NCBI GenBank assembly: GCA_027943335.1
Contig: BSBK01007742.1
Location: 620,001-684,000 of the forward strand
From: Chamaecyparis obtusa
Lineage: Eukaryota > Streptophyta > Pinopsida > Cupressales > Cupressaceae
Direction: 5' to 3'
DNA length: 64,000 bases
The position numbers and the translations under genes were made by a program. Under the pieces are notes generated by a model. The model saw only the letters and a program-made list of their open reading frames with translations, ran no database searches and was not told where the DNA came from. Each line of letters begins with the position of its first letter. Positions within the stretch are counted from its first letter, which is position 1. This document shows, one piece after another, positions 34,884 to 47,277 of the stretch.

Positions 34884-35577
34884 CCTATTTCAATAAAACC
34901 AAAGTGCACAAAGTATCAAGAGTGAAAACTATGATTCTAATGGCCTTGGAGACCTCCTAAGCACACTCGATCTCCTTAGATGTATACATATTCTAATATA
35001 AATTGATCATATAGTTGTATGTTTCCATACTATTCCTTTGGAGAGAGTGCCTCAAGCCTGAGATTACATCAATCGTGTCATTTATTTTTATCATTGTCTC
35101 AATGCAGAAAGTATTCGCCAAAAACCCTCTGAAGGGTTTCTTCTTCAACATCCCAAGCACTTTAATAGTTGGTTAACAAAGGCTAGGGATAACCATGTGC
35201 TTAATGGCCAAATATATGGTATAATTATTTTGAAAATTAAGCAAATATAGGTTTTACAGGGACCCAAAACCCAAAGATTTAAAGATATAGATAGTCAATA
35301 AGCATAGCTGGAAGGAATAACTAAAACAAAAAGGGGGATAGAGAACACCCCAGATTTATAGCAACAAACCAAACAGGAAACCAAAAAGAAAGGAAAAAGA
35401 AAAGAAAACTGGGAACTACCATCCTCTCAGAGTCTAGATGGAGTCTTTTGTCTTCTTCTCTAGCTCTGTCATATTTTTGAAATTCTCCTTCAATCCCATG
35501 ATCTCTTTGCTGGCAGAAGTCTTCTGATTCTTTTTCACTCTGGTTTTGACTCTAGTATTATAGTTAGTAGTTGTCCT
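34884..35577. other. spacer without recognised gene
   Basis: Runs from the CACTA-like end to the start of the nested copia LTR. I see no domain, repeat or RNA gene in it. Confidence 0.5.
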
Positions 35578-35772
35578 TGTTAGAATTATCATGTAATTTC
35601 TACCAGCTACGACAACATACTCAACATTAATATGGAAACTTCCTCACTGAACCATGACCTAGTCAGTATTAATATGGAAACTTCCTTATTGACAAATCTT
35701 GTTCATGTTGCTTTCTATTTCCTTTTCGAGAAATTTCCATTGACCTATATAAACAAAGGATGATGTAATCAA

Positions 35773-37901
35773 TATTACTATAATATTTATTACATTGTTG
35801 AGTCATTGATCAATGTGGTGAGGAAATAGTTTGTGCAACTATTAGAATAGTTTACAAATGTCATTTTCTAATCTTTTAAATATACCCTTTCAGATGAATT
35901 TGAAATAATCATGAAAAATATTATACATTTTTATAGCAACTAGTATTAGAGTGTGTTCAAAATCTCTACAATGAAGCAATGTTGAAAGCCAAAGGTTGCA
36001 TGCTATGAATGGAGCCAAAATTTGTATGAGCCACTGCATTGGGGAATAGAGTGTCTACAAAATCATACAGATTGAAGACCTTCCTTCTCAGCCTTTGGAC
36101 ATTGAGTTAGAATTTGATTTTTTTTAGTTGTTAAAACCGTTTCCTTCTTGTTTTGGAGTGTGTCTTGCAGAAAATTGTTTCTCATCTATGAGGACTATTT
36201 TTGTTTAAACAAAGGATAGAATTGACTACAATAAGAAAGCTTATCTATACAACCTTAGAAGCCTCCCCCTACACCATACAACATTCTCATCAATCACTAT
36301 AGAAACACTACAGAAAGGGCATGGTTTAGTGTATGTAATCTTTGTTCTTTTTTTTCTTTAGGGTTTAGAAACAAAATTAGATTTTGGGTCAAGTAACTAA
36401 AGGAAAATAAAAAGTTTATTCCATATCATAGTTGACAAGCTAGATAAGTATTCTACTTTGAATTTTCACACTTGGAAAATGAAAATTCAAATGCAATTAA
36501 TGAATAAAAATTTATGGGGAATAGTAAATGGAAAAGTAAGCCCACCTACAAATACAAATAATTTATTAGATTGGAGTAGCAGAGATGATAAAGCCAAGGC
36601 TATTATTGGTCTTGCACTTTTTGATTCTAAGTTGCATCACATAAATCTAGACAAAAAATCAAGTGAAATTTGGGATGATTTGAATAAATTTTTTGTAGAA
36701 AAAATGCTTAATGCATATTGTTCTTTGAAACTTCAACTATTTAGATTTAAAATGGAAGATGGAATCACAATGTCAAATAACATAAGTAATTTGAGGTCTC
36801 TTCTTAGACAACTAGCAGAAGTCAAGGCTCATGTAGATGATGATGATGCTAGAGCTATATTATTGAACAACCTTCCTACAAAATATAGTAATGTTATTTT
36901 TACACTTAGTTGAATAACCTCTTAAAAATTAGAAGATATGATTTCAGGTCTTTTAAATTAGAAGAAATGAGAATAAATGAAAAACATGTAGATGGTGTTT
37001 TTCAACTAGAAAATGTGTTATATGTTCAAAACCTTAATAAAAGATCAAGTATAAGGAATGAGGAAATCAAATTTTATTATTGTAAGAAAAAGGGTCACAT
37101 AGCTTGGTCTTGCAAAACCCATGCTAGAGATGTTCTTAAAGGAAATCTCAAAGATGAAGGTACTAGCACTTGTGTTGAGAATGAGGATTCATCACATGAT
37201 GAAGTTATTATTTTTGAATCTTTCAGTGATCCTGGAGAAGTATTATAAGCCTTCACTTTATGGCGGTTTGTGGGATAGGAGGCTGGAGGGAATTCCATCA
37301 TCTCAAGTTAGCTTCTTGCTTTGAGATGGTGTTTGGTATGAGAAGCATTTTTTCTTTAATTTTGTTTTTTATTCTTGGTGATAGTTTTTAAAATTACATA
37401 TGTTGTGAAGCTTGGTTTGTGGAGGCAGGTAAGGGGTTTTGTGTCAAGTTCAAGATGGATGGTTGTCTAGTAGCTTACGAGGTTGTGATTCGGGAGTTAT
37501 GGAGGAAGAAATTTGGAATCTTAGGTAGGGGCTACACCTTTCCAAGGATTATTAAACAACTTGATGGAGCTCCACTTGATTTAGGATTTGCCTCTTCAAT
37601 GAAGATTTTCACAAAGATGTGTATACATCTTGTATTCAGAAAATTTTAATATGTAAACCTTAAGGGTGTTTTCTTAAAAGAAGAATTGTATGGTTTTAGG
37701 GATAGAGTTTTAGGAACAATGTAATAAGGGGAGAATGCTAGTATAATATTTATTACATTATTTATTCATTGATTAATGTGGTTACATAATAGTTTGTGCA
37801 ATTGCTAGAATGGTTTACAATTGTCATTTTGTAATCTTTTAAATTCATCCTTTCATACAAATATGAAATAATCAATAAAAAAACTATACATTTTTATAAC
37901 A
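35773..37901 (+). mobile_element. nested gag-only copia element
   Basis: Two 166-bp LTRs, 35773-35938 and 37736-37901, share TATAATATTTATTACATT and AATAGTTTGTGCAA. The 5' LTR is followed by a worn primer site (TAGTATTAGAG for TGGTATCAGAG), and the 3' LTR is preceded by AAGGGGAGAA, a polypurine tract. Flanking five-mers ATCAA and ATGAA are a near-match target duplication. Only gag is present internally; pol is absent. It lies inside the LTR of the outer copia, so it is the younger of the two. Confidence 0.75.
36430..37248 (+). pseudogene. copia gag of the nested element, frameshifted
   Basis: The frame from DKLDKYSTLNFHTWKMKIQM runs through DDKAKAIIGLALFDSKL and LRQLAEVKAHVDDDDARAIL to a stop at 36913. 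It continues in another frame with RINEKHVDGVFQ and the zinc-knuckle remnant YYCKKKGHIAWSC, in which the first cysteine of the usual CxxCxxxGHxxxxC is Phe (FYYC). The original start may lie upstream of the ATG at 36458. Two frames and one lost metal ligand mark it as inactive. Confidence 0.82.
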
Positions 37902-38630
37902 ATGAATGTATTCAAGGGGCAATAATAATATAAAGTTTTATTGTGCAGTAGCACATAGTCTAGTTTGGTTTGTTTTTTTCTATCTATGGCCACCTTCACA
38001 GTGGTATCAGAGATGGCAATTCAAGGGAAAGATAAGGTCAAAGAATATTTTAGCATTGAGAAGAAAAGGAGATGTTAAAAGAATAGATTGCAATCATTTT
38101 TTGTAGCACTTGCTAGAAGATTGTTACAAGAACAAAAGAGGGGATCAGATCACAAAGGTTCAAAGATTCTAATATTGCTAAATGAAGGAATTTATACATC
38201 CAATAAATTCCTAGAAAGAGTCAAAACTAAAAGTCTTTGAAGAATCTTGTCGTCCAATCAAAAGAAGCTTCCATAAGGGTAAAATTCGAAGGTTTCTTGA
38301 ATCAAATATTTTTTTTCAAAAGTTTATAACTAATCAAAATATTATAAAAGATCATATATATTCGTAGACTGGAAACAAAAAAGAAGAGGATTGTAGAAAA
38401 TTAATTTTGCAAGATCGCTAGAAAGAAGTCATTGCAAATTTATAAAAGGTGTTGTTCAAATAGAGGTAACAATGTTAATATGAGCTTGATCTTGGAGAAT
38501 TTATGAAGGATTTTTTTATTGTTTTCATTATTTAAAGAAATGATATGTATTTTTCCCTAATTATATTTTGAAGTAATTTATCCTAAAAAAATTATTATAT
38601 TATTATTATTATTAGATTTCCACAATCCAT

Positions 38631-38804
38631 AATATGTTGCTATTATATTTCTGGCAAGATCGTGTGTGAATTTTTAGCATCAATGTTTCGGATCATACTC
38701 CACAATCCATCATCAGGATGAGAGGGTCTAACAATATGATGGATCATGGAATTTGATCAAAAACATTGATGTTAAAAATTCACAAACAATCTTTCCATAA
38801 ATAT

Positions 38805-38835
<31 letters not shown>

Positions 38836-38837
38836 TA
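38631..38837. repeat. foldback element with CAA/ATT microsatellite in one arm
   Basis: The left arm (from AATATGTTGCTATTATATTT through GTGAATTTTTAGCATCAATG) pairs with the right arm (CATTGATGTTAAAAATTCAC and on to ATATAAC). Next to the centre both arms carry ATCATACTCCACAATCC/GGATCATGGAATTTGAT-type sequence. The right arm is expanded by about ten AAC triplets (38805-38834), and an ATT run follows (38836-38855). A degraded relative lies in the O-methyltransferase intron near 59835-59975. Confidence 0.72.
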
Positions 38838-38868
38838 TTATTATTATTATTATTACTTTGATAAAAGT

Positions 38869-39510
38869 ATGACATCAAATCAACTTATGATTCCAATACT
38901 TTTTTGTAAGATTTATTATCATTGGGCATTTAGAATGAAAACAATATTTCATTCTGAAGAGTTATTGGAGATAACAATAAATGGATTTTTAGAGCCACGG
39001 GATGAATCATCATTAATTGTAGATTAAAAGATTGAACTCAAGGAAAATAGGAAAAAGGATATAAGGAATTTTTAGATTATTCAATAAGGTTTAGATGAGA
39101 TGGTTCTTGCTAGAATTAATGGAGCTACATTAGCCAAGAAAGAATGGGAGATTTTAGAGACAACATATCAAGGTATGAGTAAGGTAAAGGTATTTAAATT
39201 GCAAGAATTAAGAAGAGATTTTGAAAACCTACAAATAAAAGATTTGGAGTTAGTAGAACAATCTTAAATTTGAGCTATGAATGTGGTTAACCAAATAGGA
39301 TTTAATGGTAATGAGCTAAGAGATCAAAAGGTTGTAGAAATGATCTTAACAAGTTTGCCAATTAAATTTGATAATATTGTGGTGGAAATTAAGGAATCTT
39401 TAAGGATTTGTCAAAATTATTTTTAGATGAGTTGTTTGGGTCATTCCAAATCCAAGAATACTAGATGGATAGGCACGATAGTACTTCATTGAAGAATGCA
39501 TTCAAAATAC
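38869..39510 (+). pseudogene. copia gag pseudogene of the outer element
   Basis: Frame fragments read MTSNQLMIPILF, ALDEMVLARINGATLAKKEW-like (GLDEMVLARINGATLAKKEW), EILETTYQGMSKVKVFKLQE, LRRDFENLQIKDLELVEQ, NELRDQKVVEMILTSLPIKF and DNIVVEIKESL, with at least five in-frame stops. This is the UBN2-type Gag core of copia elements. Inactive. Confidence 0.85.
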
Positions 39511-42329
39511 AAATGTAGTTTACAGAGGTAGAGGAAGAGGAAATTTAGGATTTTATATTTTAATATAATATAATATAATTATATTTTTATTACTATTATG
39601 TTTAAATCATATTTTTGAAAGGGAACATACTTTTCTATAATTTTGTCTTGTAATTTATTTTTATGTTATTTATTAAATTCTCTTATAGAAATGTTACATC
39701 ACAAATGGAGAAATATAATGAATGAAATATTTTATTACAAGGATAAATGAGACTAATGGAAAAATATGAATATTACAATATTTTGAATATTATGATGGAA
39801 TATAGGATTGTTAAATAATTGATAAAATTTTTAAATAGATCCACCCGATTAATGGAAAAAATTGATACTAATGCAAGGTGAGAATTTTTTATGTGTCAAA
39901 AATTGCAAAGCCAAAAAATAATTCAATCCTACTATGCATACTAAATGGAGGTAAAATAACTACTTGTTGGCATATTTAAAAAATGATCCATGCAATATTA
40001 TAAGGAGAAAAGAGGAAGGTAGATTATAGCCACACTCTCTCCCTCTAAGAAATAAAGGTACATAACTCTCAACTATATTTACTTGCATTTCATCCAATTA
40101 TTCAGTACACATCAATTTCACTTTGACAAATTTCCCTTCTTCAGAAATTTCCTTTGGGCCATGACATAATCAACTATGACTAGACCATAGCAAGACTCAA
40201 GCATACACATCAACCAATGACACTCCAGTCAACAACAAAGAAGACATCTACATAGCCAAAAATAAATAACTTCAATACAACCAAAATGTTAATGTATTTT
40301 TGTTTAAACATTGTGAAACACATTACACAACTCACAATTATAAAAAATAAAACAATGAATTGTTGCATTTTTCCTCATTTTTATCTTATATAATTTGCAT
40401 CTACTTGTTGATTCAACATATATATAATTACTCTAAAAATTTGACACCTAATCTACGCATCTAATATTTTTCTATTTTTTTTTAATATATTGTTGAAGAC
40501 ATGCCATATATTACAAAATCCCATCATCAAACATAAATAATTATTAGTATTTTTTGTCTAAATACACAAGTGTTCATTTTCACCTAATTATTGTTCTTAT
40601 TAATTTTATAAATCATTTTTTTCTAAGGAAACTACCCAAAGTAAAGATGTCAAGGTCTTTTTGAACTAAAATATATCATGTCAAGAGTTGATATTTTTAG
40701 GTTTCACTAATAAATATCATTGTTGAAGATCGTATTCTTGAATATAGCACATAATAACACAGTCTTTATAGATCGTAAAATTAGTTTTTATTACAAAATT
40801 ATTTCAAATAGCATGTGAGTTTAACTTATAAGTTGCATTTGTTCATATTAATTTTTTATCCAAATTTCAAGATTATCTTAATTTTATTATAAATAATTAC
40901 TCCAAACATTAGCAGTGTTCATATTGTCTAACTTTTCCTTGCCTCCAATATATTACCCAAAACATATCTTTCTATCGGCATATCTATTGCACCTTGTTGG
41001 AGTGCAAATACTAGTTATTAATTTTTTAATTACAAAAATATGATTTTGAGTTCTCTATTTATTATGAAATTTGGCTGCATTTTTATTTGAATTATGGTTA
41101 GAATATTATGAAAATTATGATACAATATCAATATAATTAGTAATTTGGACTATCAAAATGTTGTCATTTTTTGCCTCTATCACAACTAGCATTTCAAAAT
41201 ACTTGGGTGTATTTTTCCACTCATAGATTGGCATTTTTGGGAAAGGATCACTTTGAAAGTATGTTGATGATTGATTTTCTTTGAGAAAGCTTGGAGATTA
41301 TCATTTGCACTACCTTGAGGGATTCTCTCAATTCAAATGCCCAAATCTTCCTTTGTAGCTATGGGTTTGGATAACTCATGGGTGGGTCAAGGTCTATTTC
41401 ATGTTGTGCAACCTCTCAAATGTGCTAAGATCTCTCCAAAGGTGGTGTTTTGGGAGTAGACTCAGAAAGTGGTGAATGAAAAATTAGATTTCTTTGCTAG
41501 GCATGGGTTGATTTCTAGGTTGAGAGGGTTCTAGCCGAGTCTCCTAAAACTACACAAGTGTGTTTCAAATAATTGGAAACATAGTTTAAACAATGAGGTT
41601 CATATTTACCATGATTCTAAGGCAAGTTTTATGTTAGTATTTGGTAGGTGTTGGTTAACAAAATGGTATTTGATTAAATCCAAGACTCTTTTCCCCTAAA
41701 GCCTATGTATCAAGCATTAGTTGAGTGAACTATGATTGCTCCTCTTTCAATTTTAAATCTACAACTCTTGTATGTGAATTTACCATGAATGAACCTAGTT
41801 TACAAAATAAATAGGCACACTTTTGACCAGAAATAGGGAAAGGATCTAAAAGTTACCCATCATGATGGAATAGTTGCAAAAAAAGCTGAAATTATATCCA
41901 GATGCACACAAATTTGTCTTCACAAGAAGACTTCACAATTTCACATTTAAGTACAAAGTGAAATATCTAAAGCGATATCTCCAATGACAGACTATGGTGA
42001 GGAATGACTCCTACCAAAATTGAAAATACAAAATAGGGAGGGTCTTGCACCTTTGAAATTGAAAATAATGACAAATTTCAACTAGAATCGTAAATAAATA
42101 AGAAACATAAATCCACCACATCTTCCTACAATGCCAACATGGCCTTATAAAGGGCTCTAGGAATTTTCTCAAAGGGGTTACAAATAGGTTGACATAAATT
42201 ATTTAGTATTTTATTACTTTGGTCCACTTTTATTAATTAATTAAAGGTCCTTTATAATATTATTTAAATTTTGGGACCACTTGATTTATTAATTTAATTA
42301 ATTCACACTATTAAAACTTTGGGGAGATT

Positions 42330-43115
42330 ACATATACTCATCACCCAAAGATTTCTTTCCCTCAAGTAATCTTTCACCAAACTGTTTGCCTACTACGAAG
42401 CTCCAAGATCTCAAACTGAGTGCGGACATCGATAGATGTATCCACTCAAATCTCTATGTTGCAACATGAACACGTGTAGAAATATTGAAGTGAGGGAGAA
42501 GATTAAACCTCCATCAAGCTTCTCCAACTCCACTCTGATATAAGTGTTGCCATGTTCGGAGTCATTAGCATCCCACTGAAGCCAATCATGTAACACATCG
42601 ATGCCCAGATTCCAAGATGCTATGCCATCATGCCAATCAATCACTTCCTAAAAATAATGGTATGGAAACTCAAAAATAATATGCAATATGTTCTTTCCAT
42701 GTATATATCACTCTTTTGGAGAAGCAATGATCATGTCTTTCACATGCTCTAAAAAAGGAAGAACTCCATACTCAACCAACTATAGACCTTTACCATAAAA
42801 AGGATCATTGATAGAGTCTATGTCTCAATGCAGTTGATTAGTCAATGTTGACTTGGAAAGCTCCATGCAAGTACCCTCTTTAGCCTTTTGGTTGTCATAC
42901 AGGCCTAGGTGTTCTTCACTTGCTCCTGTGTAGTAGCAGGATTTAGCAGATCCTCATGTGACTAAAGTGGCCCCATGATCATGTCTTTATCGTCCTCATG
43001 TAGTACATTACTCTTATTACCGTTGTCAATATCCTCATACTTGTGCAAATGAAACTTTAGTTTTTCTTCACAATGGTTGAATACATTATTGACCAATATA
43101 CAGGCTGTAATAGAA
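42330..43115 (-). other. LTR-like edge and decayed coding-like sequence, block B
   Basis: Homologue of 8489-9275. It keeps the TGTAATCTCCCC edge at 42332 and the open stretch 42411-42644 with WHDGIASWNLGIDVLHDWLQ. Its right end is the distal part of the PDS5 fragment, cut off by the transposon at 43116. Confidence 0.4.
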
Positions 43116-44110
43116 GGGTGAACGCACAATAGTGGGTTACACTTTTTTGCCTAAATGGACACCGAACTCTACATTTTGAAAAAAACTATCAGATTCAAAT
43201 GCATATTGTCGTTAAACCATTTGAAATCAAAAGATGAAGTAAATTAGAGTCTTTTAGGATTTTGTTTCTAGATTCTAAATATATTTTTTATTTTTATTTT
43301 TGAATTTATTTGAAAGATTTTTTCTTTCTCCCATGAAAATTGGTATGTTGCAGAAAATGTCATTTTCAAAGAGTTACTTGGTTTTCATAGAGCATAACAT
43401 TTTTTATAAAATAGATATCAATGGTATTATTTCAAATTTAGTTTTTTAACATCCATATGGAGGGCATGCAATTTATTTTATGACATTATCACTATTGTAG
43501 CATATTTTATTAAGATTTGAAGTTGACTAAACTATAATTTTGACATACCTTGACTACATAGCTTATAGCTTGTCGTGTATTTGTCCAATTTAATTTTTAT
43601 TTTTTTTGATAGAAAGAGAACTTCAATACCTAGGGAATAGCTACTTTTTAGAATTTTTGTTCTCTCATTTACTATTTTTCCATAAGTGTCAAACATAGCG
43701 GTAGACATACGGTGAAATATCTATATTTAGTAAAACTAAAAATACAAAGTCATAATAAACTTAATATATATTAACATTATAATCATTGAAAAGATTTTTA
43801 TTAGTAGTACTTTACTAAATCAATAGGTTTATCAAATAGATTCATTTGATATACCAAAAGATAAATTTGAAGTGATTTTTTATCAGCATTTTGATAGGTG
43901 TGAAGGACACTCCAGTGTAGGTATGAATGAGGAGTATTGATGTTATATCAATGTTTTTCTTATCTAAGAGGCTTTGAGCTAACCATTTGTAATTAATTCC
44001 TTCAAATGGAACTTCTTAAGGCTTAAATCATCATATTTTATTAAAAATGTGTTATTTCAGCAAAAATCAGCATGTCTAAAAAAGTGTAACCCACTATTGT
44101 GGGGTCACCC
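43116..44110. mobile_element. 995-bp non-autonomous DNA transposon with 33-bp terminal inverted repeats
   Basis: The left end GGGTGAACGCACAATAGTGG (continuing GTTACACTTTTTT) and the reverse complement of the right end, GGGTGACCCCACAATAGTGG (same continuation), differ at two of 33 positions. AGAA flanks both sides (43112-43115 and 44111-44114), and block A has a single copy at the empty site (around 9267-9275). No transposase frame is present. A 4-bp duplication with GGGTGA termini does not point clearly to one superfamily, so I leave it unclassified. Confidence 0.9.
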
Positions 44111-44114
44111 AGAA

Positions 44115-44740
44115 GGAATGCATTTTAGATTATGAAAAACCCATAGCATAGATATGATAGGCTAGGATATCACCTCCATCTCTTCAATACATGAAATAAT
44201 AGGGCTCTCCATGTAAACAAAAACCTTTTTATCATGGTAGTCCTTGATTGTGACCAAGAAGTGATGAAACATATCATGGATAAAATCTTGTAATCCTAGA
44301 TCTAAGAGAATGTTACTCAATTTGTTTTTTGCATATATATATAGTATTGTAAATCTCCTAGAAAATGGATCATTACTAATGTCATCAAGGCTCTAAAATC
44401 TATCAATAATCAACTGCAATATCTTTGTCATGGTGTCATCATAATAGGTACTCGAGGAGATGAAATTCTCAAAATCTCACTTAGACATAAATATTGTAGC
44501 TGCTAGCTTGATTTCCGTGTCATGATGTCTCAATAATATGGGTTGTCTTAAGGTGATCTCAATCAAACCAAGGATCCTCTCTATAAATATTAAAGGTAAC
44601 TAGTCCACCTTACTCAAACATGCTTCCAATATATCTAATGGAATATCAACACCATCACTCATCTCTCAGCCAATCCTTTGTAGTGAATTTAACCACCATT
44701 GTCCATCACTTGGTGCCATGATTATCCCAAAAGGATGGTA
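44115..44740 (-). pseudogene. PDS5-like cohesin factor fragment, block B
   Basis: Homologue of the block A fragment with its own changes: EILRISSP-type and SRRFTILDICAKI-type segments can still be followed on the minus strand across several stops. The transposon at 43116-44110 splits it, leaving the distal part at about 43050-43115. Non-functional. Confidence 0.65.
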
Positions 44741-44809
44741 GAATCACCAGCTTTGATAACACTATGATGTACCAAAGGAACACCTCAACAATACGAGCAT
44801 GTTCACATT

Positions 44810-45310
44810 ACCGTATGGCACACTTACACCATACCATTCAGCATGCTACTACAACACTAGTTGGTAGTACAACCATACTAGTTAGCATTGCCATTGTATC
44901 AGCCAACATTGCCACCTTAGCAATCAATACTACCACTATACCATTCATCCTTCCACCTACCACTCAACACTTCCACCCTACTAGTTAGCACTACCACGAT
45001 ACTAGTCAACACTAATGTGTACTATACTCTACAATTTTATACCCTTCCGCACTCAACACCGTTTGACATCCTTTGACCCACTTTAGCACCTGACACATTT
45101 AGCACTTGGCACTTGACACTTGGCACTCGACATTTGGACCTGTGTAATTGGAACTCCGCACTTGTAACTTTGCACTGAAAACTCACTACTTGGCGCTTGA
45201 TGCTTGGTGTTTGGCACTTGGCAACCTTCATCACTTGACACTCAACACTCAACACTTGACACCTGGCACTCGGTATTTCTACTCGTCACTTGGCACTTGG
45301 CGAAAGAATA
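44810..45310. repeat. degenerate short tandem repeats, block B copy
   Basis: Same two repeat types as 9960-10440: ACTACCACTATACCATTCAT-like units followed by CACTTGGCACTTGACACTTGG-like heptamer runs. Confidence 0.7.
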
Positions 45311-46708
45311 TTTTAATCGATCTATTTAGAAATAAGAAAGACTATTATTATAATCCAAGGTAACACAATAGATCATAGATCAAGGCATAAGAAAACCACA
45401 GGAAATAAAATACTATCATACATATAATGATAATGATACATAGCTTCACGGATTCAGGGATTCACTCATTGGATTAATCATTTATTTGGCTTCCTTCAAG
45501 ACTTTATTCAAGTTTGTCACACTTTTATGGATACACTCACATTCATACCCCATGCTAAACATCCATTTATGTTGACACCGATCAGGAGATTAGAGTAGGT
45601 AGAGTCTCATAGCTGTTGTATTTTTCATATCTATCATCTCCTTTATTTTCTTATATTATATTTGTGTTTCATTCAATCCATCTTAGCCTCTTTAATTTTT
45701 GATATTAAGAAATTCCTTGTGAACTCTAGGGCATCATAAGACTCACTTTTTTAATAAAAGGTATGCCACTAATCTTCAAATCTGCAACCCATTCTCTAGT
45801 CACCTTCCTAAATTGATTATCTACAATCTGATTTCTATTGTTGGTGTATGGATTCACAAGCAACTCGATGTGAAAAGACACTTGAATATCTCATACGAGG
45901 GAGTTTTAAAATGCAACAATCTAAAATGTATCATATTCAAGGGAACATTACTGTACAACTGAATCCTAAAATAGATAATGCATTTTATTTCTATAAAATT
46001 AGTTTGAGATTTAGATATTATATTTTGTATTTATATATCTTTATAATATTATATTTGTTTGGTTGAGAAGTCCATCTCTTCAGTTTCAAATGTATGTTTA
46101 TTCTTTGTCATCTTGTCTTTAAACTTTTTTCTTCTTTGACCAGTTATATATATTAATATTTTTAAAATTAACATGTAGAGAAGAAGATGATATTTGGAAA
46201 TAGAATGTGTGCAAACTAGTCAATTATCTTTTATAATTAGTGTACAATATAAGAAAAGGGGTTCAAGGAAGGGGATGCTGTATTTCTTATTGCATATTAG
46301 GAAGGGCAAATAACCAAATAGGCTTAGTGTTGTAGAAACAAGTAGACTAACTTGCATGAATAATTGATGACCTGCTATGGTTTTCATTGATGTCAAAAAA
46401 AATTTCTTGTCATTAGTGATTACTATCTTTCAAACCCATGTTGAATATATTGCTCTGCATTTCTTATATGTTATGAATCTTTTTATGATCTTTTAATATG
46501 TTATTAAAAACTATTTGGAGATGTTTAGTTCAAGGCTTTATAGCTCAGAATGAAGTACAAAAGATTTGGCATTTATATGTGTATAACATACCTATAACTT
46601 ACAGTGGTCCTTGTGTGAAATGCATGCTTCGCATTTCTCTGCATAATAGTTTCTGATAATATTCCTTTGGGTTTGTAACACCTTGCCTGAGAATCCATGC
46701 TAATAAAG

Positions 46709-47270
46709 TTGGACTTGACCTAGTTAGGTTTGAGCTCGATCTTGACCTAGTTAGGATCAACCTCAAATTTGACCCTGGGCCCAGATTCAGTCAAAGCCAA
46801 GTCAGGAGGTCCCGGGGATGCCCAGAAACCTAGAAATGATATCAGATAGGGATAGAATGTGAGGGATAGACATAAAATCCTATGATGACCATGATGAAAG
46901 CCAGGAGGACCTATTTTTGAATCCTACCTAGAAATTAAGGAAGAGGGAAATTAAGGAGAATCCTTGAGATCCTAAACCTAATTTGACCTAGAATGAAGAA
47001 ATCAAGTGTCAGGAAGAAGTGGAAAGTGGGGAGAAAGCCAAATACATGCAAAGACCCAATCAAGGTGCTTAACATGACCCCCAACCACTTACTCAGAGGG
47101 CTAAACCCTCTTATAATGGAAGTGCTTCCATTTTAAGATGATACACTAGTGTTTTAAGCCCCCTCATTACATGATTTATTATTGTAAGCCCCCTCTGACT
47201 TACACATCTAGAAAATGAAACTACAACCTATTGGGATTGAGAAAAACCTTATAAAATAATAATAGCTAAG
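46709..47270. other. spacer without recognised gene
   Basis: Somewhat richer in G and C than its surroundings, with a short repeat TGACCTAGTTAGG (46717 and 46743). No domain or RNA gene recognised. It may be the eroded inner part of the retroelement whose 3' end follows. Confidence 0.4.
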
Positions 47271-47277
47271 AAGGGTC

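Larger units (their letters stand above)
35578..39510 (+). mobile_element. outer copia element, 5' part, LTR split by a nested element
   Basis: LTR halves lie at 35578-35772 (TGTTAGAATTATC start, TATA box CTATATAAACAAAGG near 35743) and 37902-37998 (ending CACCTTCACA). The primer site TGGTATCAGAG follows directly at about 38000. A decayed gag follows at 38869-39510, after which block B begins. Joined, the LTR is about 290 bp. The rest of this element is missing or replaced by block B. Confidence 0.72.
39609..46708. repeat. segmental duplication block B (partner 5487-15672)
   Basis: Same orientation and order as block A. It has one instead of three copies of the AT-rich tandem unit (40553-40695) and a private 995-bp transposon (43116-44110). 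It lacks the 565-bp and 3.2-kb segments of block A. It begins in the ruins of the outer copia element and ends near AATAAAGT at about 46708. Confidence 0.85.

Noticed and set aside
34613..34960. 115-residue plus-strand open frame
   Set aside because: It spans the CACTA-like terminal region with subterminal repeats and runs past the element end; no protein signature.
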